NCBI GenBank assembly: GCA_005884855.1
Contig: VAZS01000376.1
Coordinates: forward strand, 1-9,557
Origin: Alphaproteobacteria bacterium
Lineage (GTDB): Bacteria; Pseudomonadota; Alphaproteobacteria; Rhizobiales; Xanthobacteraceae
Direction of reading: 5' to 3'
DNA length: 9,557 nt
The notes beneath the pieces are model-generated. The model saw nothing but the letters and a program-made list of their open reading frames with translations, was not told where the DNA came from and searched no databases. This document shows, piece after piece, positions 7,614 through 9,557 of the stretch (positions within the stretch are counted from its first letter, which is position 1; each line of letters opens with the position of its first letter). A program made the position numbers and the translations under genes.

Positions 7614-7652
7614 CGTCACTGATCATGATTTCGTGAGCATGGAGGCGGCACA

Positions 7653-7787
7653 ATGGTGTTTTTGCTGATGACACTAGCTGGGCCAAATCGATCGCCGTGG
7701 CGCGGCGCGCTGATTGTCGGCTCGATCGCGGTCGGCTGGAGCTGTTCCGACTTGTTCACACGCCGTGGCCCGACGCCTTTCGGCTGA
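7653..7787 (+). CDS. hypothetical small hydrophobic protein, 44 residues, possibly the first half of a frameshifted gene
   Basis: This is the only plus-strand frame I consider plausible. The ATG is preceded by GGAGG (7641-7645) with a seven-base spacer, a near-ideal ribosome site. The product opens with MVFLLMTLAG, has a glycine-rich hydrophobic stretch at about 18-33 (GALIVGSIAVGWSCSD) and ends at a TGA at 7785-7787. It is divergent from the efflux operon and could share its control region. I recognise no family. Codon third positions are mostly G or C, as in neighbouring genes. A second hydrophobic stretch appears in another frame just downstream (see 7697-7945), which suggests a longer protein broken by a frameshift. 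Chance occurrence remains possible for a frame this short. Confidence 0.35.
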   Translation: MVFLLMTLAGPNRSPWRGALIVGSIAVGWSCSDLFTRRGPTPFG

Positions 7788-7945
7788 CAACCCCGGGCGC
7801 GCGGTTGCTTGGCCGCATCTTCTCGGCCTGGAACATGCTGGCCTATGGGGTCGGGATCGTTTTGGAGATGTGGCTGGATCGGTTTGCGATCTCTGCGTTT
7901 GCAAACACGAGAGCGCTCACGGATCGCCCTCACTCAGCGAGCTGA
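7697..7945 (+). pseudogene. possible second part of a frameshifted membrane-protein gene
   Basis: In a different plus frame from the 7653 start, an open stretch of 82 codons from a GTG at 7697 to a TGA at 7943-7945 encodes a plausible membrane segment, FSAWNMLAYGVGIVLEMWL, about residues 41-59. The GTG has no convincing ribosome site. The two frames are both open between 7697 and 7784, so a one-base change there would join them into a two-segment protein of about 100 residues. Its end would overlap the ycaQ 3' end by 16 bases on the opposite strand. There is no recognisable family. Alternatively this is simply non-coding spacer downstream of ycaQ. Confidence 0.25.
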
Positions 7946-9090
7946 AACTGTTCGAACCGATGCAACTCCTCCTCGATGCGGCGTTTAAGTCGGTTGCCCG
8001 CGCCCCTCGCCGCACCCCCGATCCAGTGCCAATTCTGCACGAGCAGTTGGCGTTTCTTGCGATCGGTTTTGAGATCGAGCGCGGCCACGATGTGTTCGCC
8101 GACCAGAACCGGCAGCGCGAAATAGCCGAACCGCCGCTTCTCCTTGGGGACATAAGCCTCGAAACGATGCTCGTAGTCGAAAAACAGATGGGTGCGCTTG
8201 CGCTGGATAATCAGCGGGTCAAACGGCGAGAGGATGTGCACCAGGTCCGTAGCGGCGCTGTTCGTCTCCAGCATATCGGGCTCTGCCCAGTGCTCTTGTT
8301 TGCCGGCGCCCTCGATTGCGACCGGCACCAGTTCGGCCCGGCGGACGCGTGCCTCGATCAGGCGCCGGACCGCTGGCTTGCTTGGTGCATCCAAATGGCA
8401 GATCGACTCCAGGCTCGCTACTCCCTGTGCCTGCAGGGCGCGATCGAGCAGATAGTCGGTGACTTCCCTGGGCGCAGCGCCCTTTGGCGGCTTGTCCCAA
8501 CCGAAATGCCGCGTCATCAGCTCGTAAGTCTTGAGCATGCCGTTGCGCTCTGAGATCGTCAGCACCCCGCCATAAAACGCAAGCTGCAGAGCGCGCTTCG
8601 AGGGCTTGCGGCTGGACCACAGATGTTGCTTGTCCACCAGCACATCGTCATCGATATCCCGGATCGTAAGCGCACCATCGCGGCGGATCAGCTTCAGCAC
8701 CTTGCGCAGGTCCGCTGGGCGAACGGTGCCGAGCCATTTGTGTCCCTCGCGCTTGTGGCGCTTCATCGCCGGAATAAAGAAGCGAAGATGTTTCGATGGC
8801 ACATAGGACAGCGCATGGGTCCAGTATTCGAACACGCTCTTGTCGACGCTCTGGGCATGGCGCAAATCCGCGCGACGATATTCGGGGATGCGGCTCCACA
8901 GAATGTGATGGTGACAGCGCTCGACGACGTTGATGGTGTCGATCTGCACATAACCGAGGTGTTCCACGGCAGCCGCAACAGCCTGCGGTCCGTCCCCGAA
9001 AGGCGTACGGTTATCGAGCCGCTGGGCGCGCAGCCAGATGCGCCTGGCCGCAGCCTTGGTCAGAGGGTGGAGTTTTTGCGCGCGGGACAT
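7930..9090 (-). CDS. ycaQ: YcaQ/AlkX-family winged-helix DNA glycosylase
   Basis: A 386-residue protein of the HTH_42 superfamily, close to the usual 390-410 residues. E. coli YcaQ (AlkX) is a DNA glycosylase that unhooks alkylated bases and interstrand crosslinks; Streptomyces AlkZ relatives protect antibiotic producers. The diagnostic N-terminal block is present: GYVQIDTINVVERCHHHILWSR, about residues 46-67, in which Gln49-Ile50-Asp51 is the Q-hydrophobic-D motif described for the YcaQ branch rather than the Q-hydrophobic-Q of AlkZ. An LSPFDPLIIQRKR segment and a YFALPVLVGEHIVAALDLKTDRK segment near the C-terminus are also typical. The start at 9090 lacks an evident Shine-Dalgarno site but gives a full-length N-terminus. 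It follows the small membrane protein by 49 bases on the same strand and may be co-transcribed. The gene symbol denotes the family; the activity is not proved from sequence. Confidence 0.93.
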   Translation of the reverse strand: MSRAQKLHPLTKAAARRIWLRAQRLDNRTPFGDGPQAVAAAVEHLGYVQIDTINVVERCHHHILWSRIPEYRRADLRHAQSVDKSVFEYWTHALSYVPSKHLRFFIPAMKRHKREGHKWLGTVRPADLRKVLKLIRRDGALTIRDIDDDVLVDKQHLWSSRKPSKRALQLAFYGGVLTISERNGMLKTYELMTRHFGWDKPPKGAAPREVTDYLLDRALQAQGVASLESICHLDAPSKPAVRRLIEARVRRAELVPVAIEGAGKQEHWAEPDMLETNSAATDLVHILSPFDPLIIQRKRTHLFFDYEHRFEAYVPKEKRRFGYFALPVLVGEHIVAALDLKTDRKKRQLLVQNWHWIGGAARGAGNRLKRRIEEELHRFEQFQLAE

Positions 9091-9139
9091 CGCGCGGCAA
9101 TGTAGGCGGATTCGCGGCTATCAAAAGCCGGAAATTAGC

Positions 9140-9394
9140 TCAGCGTTTCGCCCGCTCCCCGATGCTTCCCGTCGCGATGTCGGTCGCGCACGAGGCTTTA
9201 CCGTGTTCGGAGGCCTGGCATTTGTACACATTGCCGGTGAGCCGGTCGATCAGCCACATATTCTCGTCGTTCGGGCTCTCCATGCCAGCAAACCTGGTAC
9301 CGACAGCCGTAATCAACGTGGACAGCAGAATCGCGGCGGCGATTAGAGCTGAGCCGATCAAAATCGGCATCGAAGCTCCCGGCCGGTCTGTCAT
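9140..9394 (-). CDS. hypothetical single-pass membrane protein
   Basis: An 84-residue protein from the ATG at 9394. A short polar N-terminus precedes one hydrophobic segment at about 10-32 (PILIGSALIAAAILLSTLITAVG). A small soluble domain follows, containing NMWLIDRLTGNVYKCQ and a second cysteine ten residues on (Cys59, Cys69); the end is basic. The domain would lie outside the cytoplasm if the N-terminus is inside, so the cysteines could pair. I do not recognise a named family; the WLIDRLTGNVYKC pattern looks like small conserved proteins of Bradyrhizobium relatives, from memory only. The frame is open upstream to a TTG at 9445. An internal ATG at 9370 has the better ribosome site (GGGAG five bases upstream) but would start right at the membrane segment, so the start is uncertain. 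It precedes ycaQ by 49 bases in the same direction. Confidence 0.7.
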   Translation of the reverse strand: MTDRPGASMPILIGSALIAAAILLSTLITAVGTRFAGMESPNDENMWLIDRLTGNVYKCQASEHGKASCATDIATGSIGERAKR

Positions 9395-9493
9395 GACCAC
9401 GCGAGGCGGCTTGTATTCGTGATGTCTTTTCGGTGACTGGAACAAGGCCCTGATGCTTCGCTCTTCTTCTCTTTATGTGGGCGAGCGACTCGA

Positions 9494-9557
9494 TTAGAGG
9501 CGCAACTGGCCGATTTGGTGTCCGCACCTCGGCGCTGCCGCGACGGCCTTGCGCCAG
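9494..9557 (-). CDS. possible C-terminal tail of an upstream gene (cut by window edge)
   Basis: One minus-strand frame entering from the right edge reads WRKAVAAAPRCGHQIGQLRL and ends at a TAA (9496-9494). Third codon positions are mostly G or C and the composition is protein-like, but 20 codons are too few to identify anything. The other two minus frames are also open here, so coding is not established. The stretch 9395-9493 between this stop and the small membrane protein shows no gene, hairpin or convincing promoter. Confidence 0.25.
   Translation of the reverse strand, partial: WRKAVAAAPRCGHQIGQLRL

Noticed and set aside
7897..7906. Ten-base palindrome GTTTGCAAAC just after the ycaQ stop, considered as a terminator
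   Set aside because: It has no loop and no following T-run on either strand, so it does not fit an intrinsic terminator, and a ten-base palindrome can occur by chance.
7616..7933. Minus-strand open frame of 105 codons between ycaQ and the adaptor
   Set aside because: Arginine-, proline- and glutamine-rich with no hydrophobic core, no family resemblance and no ribosome site; it would also run through the likely operator region.
7714..8553. Plus-strand open frame of 279 codons
   Set aside because: Most of it is antisense to ycaQ, whose reading frame is conserved. No ribosome site or domain was seen.
9198..9527. Minus-strand open frame of 109 codons at the right edge
   Set aside because: It overlaps the small membrane protein in another frame. 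Its translation is arginine-rich without hydrophobic structure, while the competing frame has a clear membrane segment.
1..9557. CRISPR array, tRNA, rRNA, insertion sequence or phage genes
   Set aside because: No spaced direct repeats, transposase motifs or inverted terminal repeats were seen, nor any stretch resembling structural RNA genes, on either strand.

Overview
The window is high-GC, tightly packed DNA in which every confident gene lies on the minus strand, so transcription runs from the right edge to the left. Gene content (a FadJ-type oxidation pair, an AcrB-type pump with a TetR regulator, a YcaQ-family protein), GC-rich third codon positions and the short intergenic gaps suggest an alphaproteobacterium, perhaps Bradyrhizobium/Rhodopseudomonas-like. 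That placement is inferred from composition and protein style, not from a marker gene.

Layout from right to left (direction of transcription). (a) 9494-9557: a possible C-terminal tail of a gene running in from beyond the window, weakly supported. (b) 9140-9394: a small single-pass membrane protein of unknown function. (c) 7930-9090: a YcaQ-family winged-helix DNA glycosylase. (d) 7553-7929: a 377-base intergenic region. It holds a perfect 12-base palindrome overlapping promoter-like boxes on both strands, and on the plus strand a small open frame behind a strong Shine-Dalgarno site that may be the front half of a frameshifted gene. (e) 6446-7552 and 3294-6434: an RND efflux system, a lipoprotein membrane-fusion protein followed by the inner-membrane pump, translationally close-coupled. 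(f) 2659-3261: a TetR-family regulator 32 bases after the pump. (g) 1992-2615: a flavin-reductase-like FMN-binding protein. (h) 575-1858 and 1-572 (cut by the window edge): an acetyl-CoA acetyltransferase (thiolase) and the start of a FadB/FadJ-type enoyl-CoA hydratase/3-hydroxyacyl-CoA dehydrogenase, 2 bases apart.

How they may work together: the fusion protein and pump make two parts of a tripartite efflux machine; no outer-membrane TolC-type gene is in the window. The TetR regulator is placed to repress its own operon from the palindrome at 7597-7608. The thiolase and hydratase/dehydrogenase are the last steps of fatty-acid beta-oxidation. Whether the flavin reductase and the oxidation genes are read through from the pump promoter cannot be decided from sequence alone, but I see no terminator-like hairpin between them. 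I found no rRNA, tRNA, CRISPR array, insertion sequence or phage feature, and most of the window is ordinary chromosomal content. The least explained part is the intergenic region 7553-7929.
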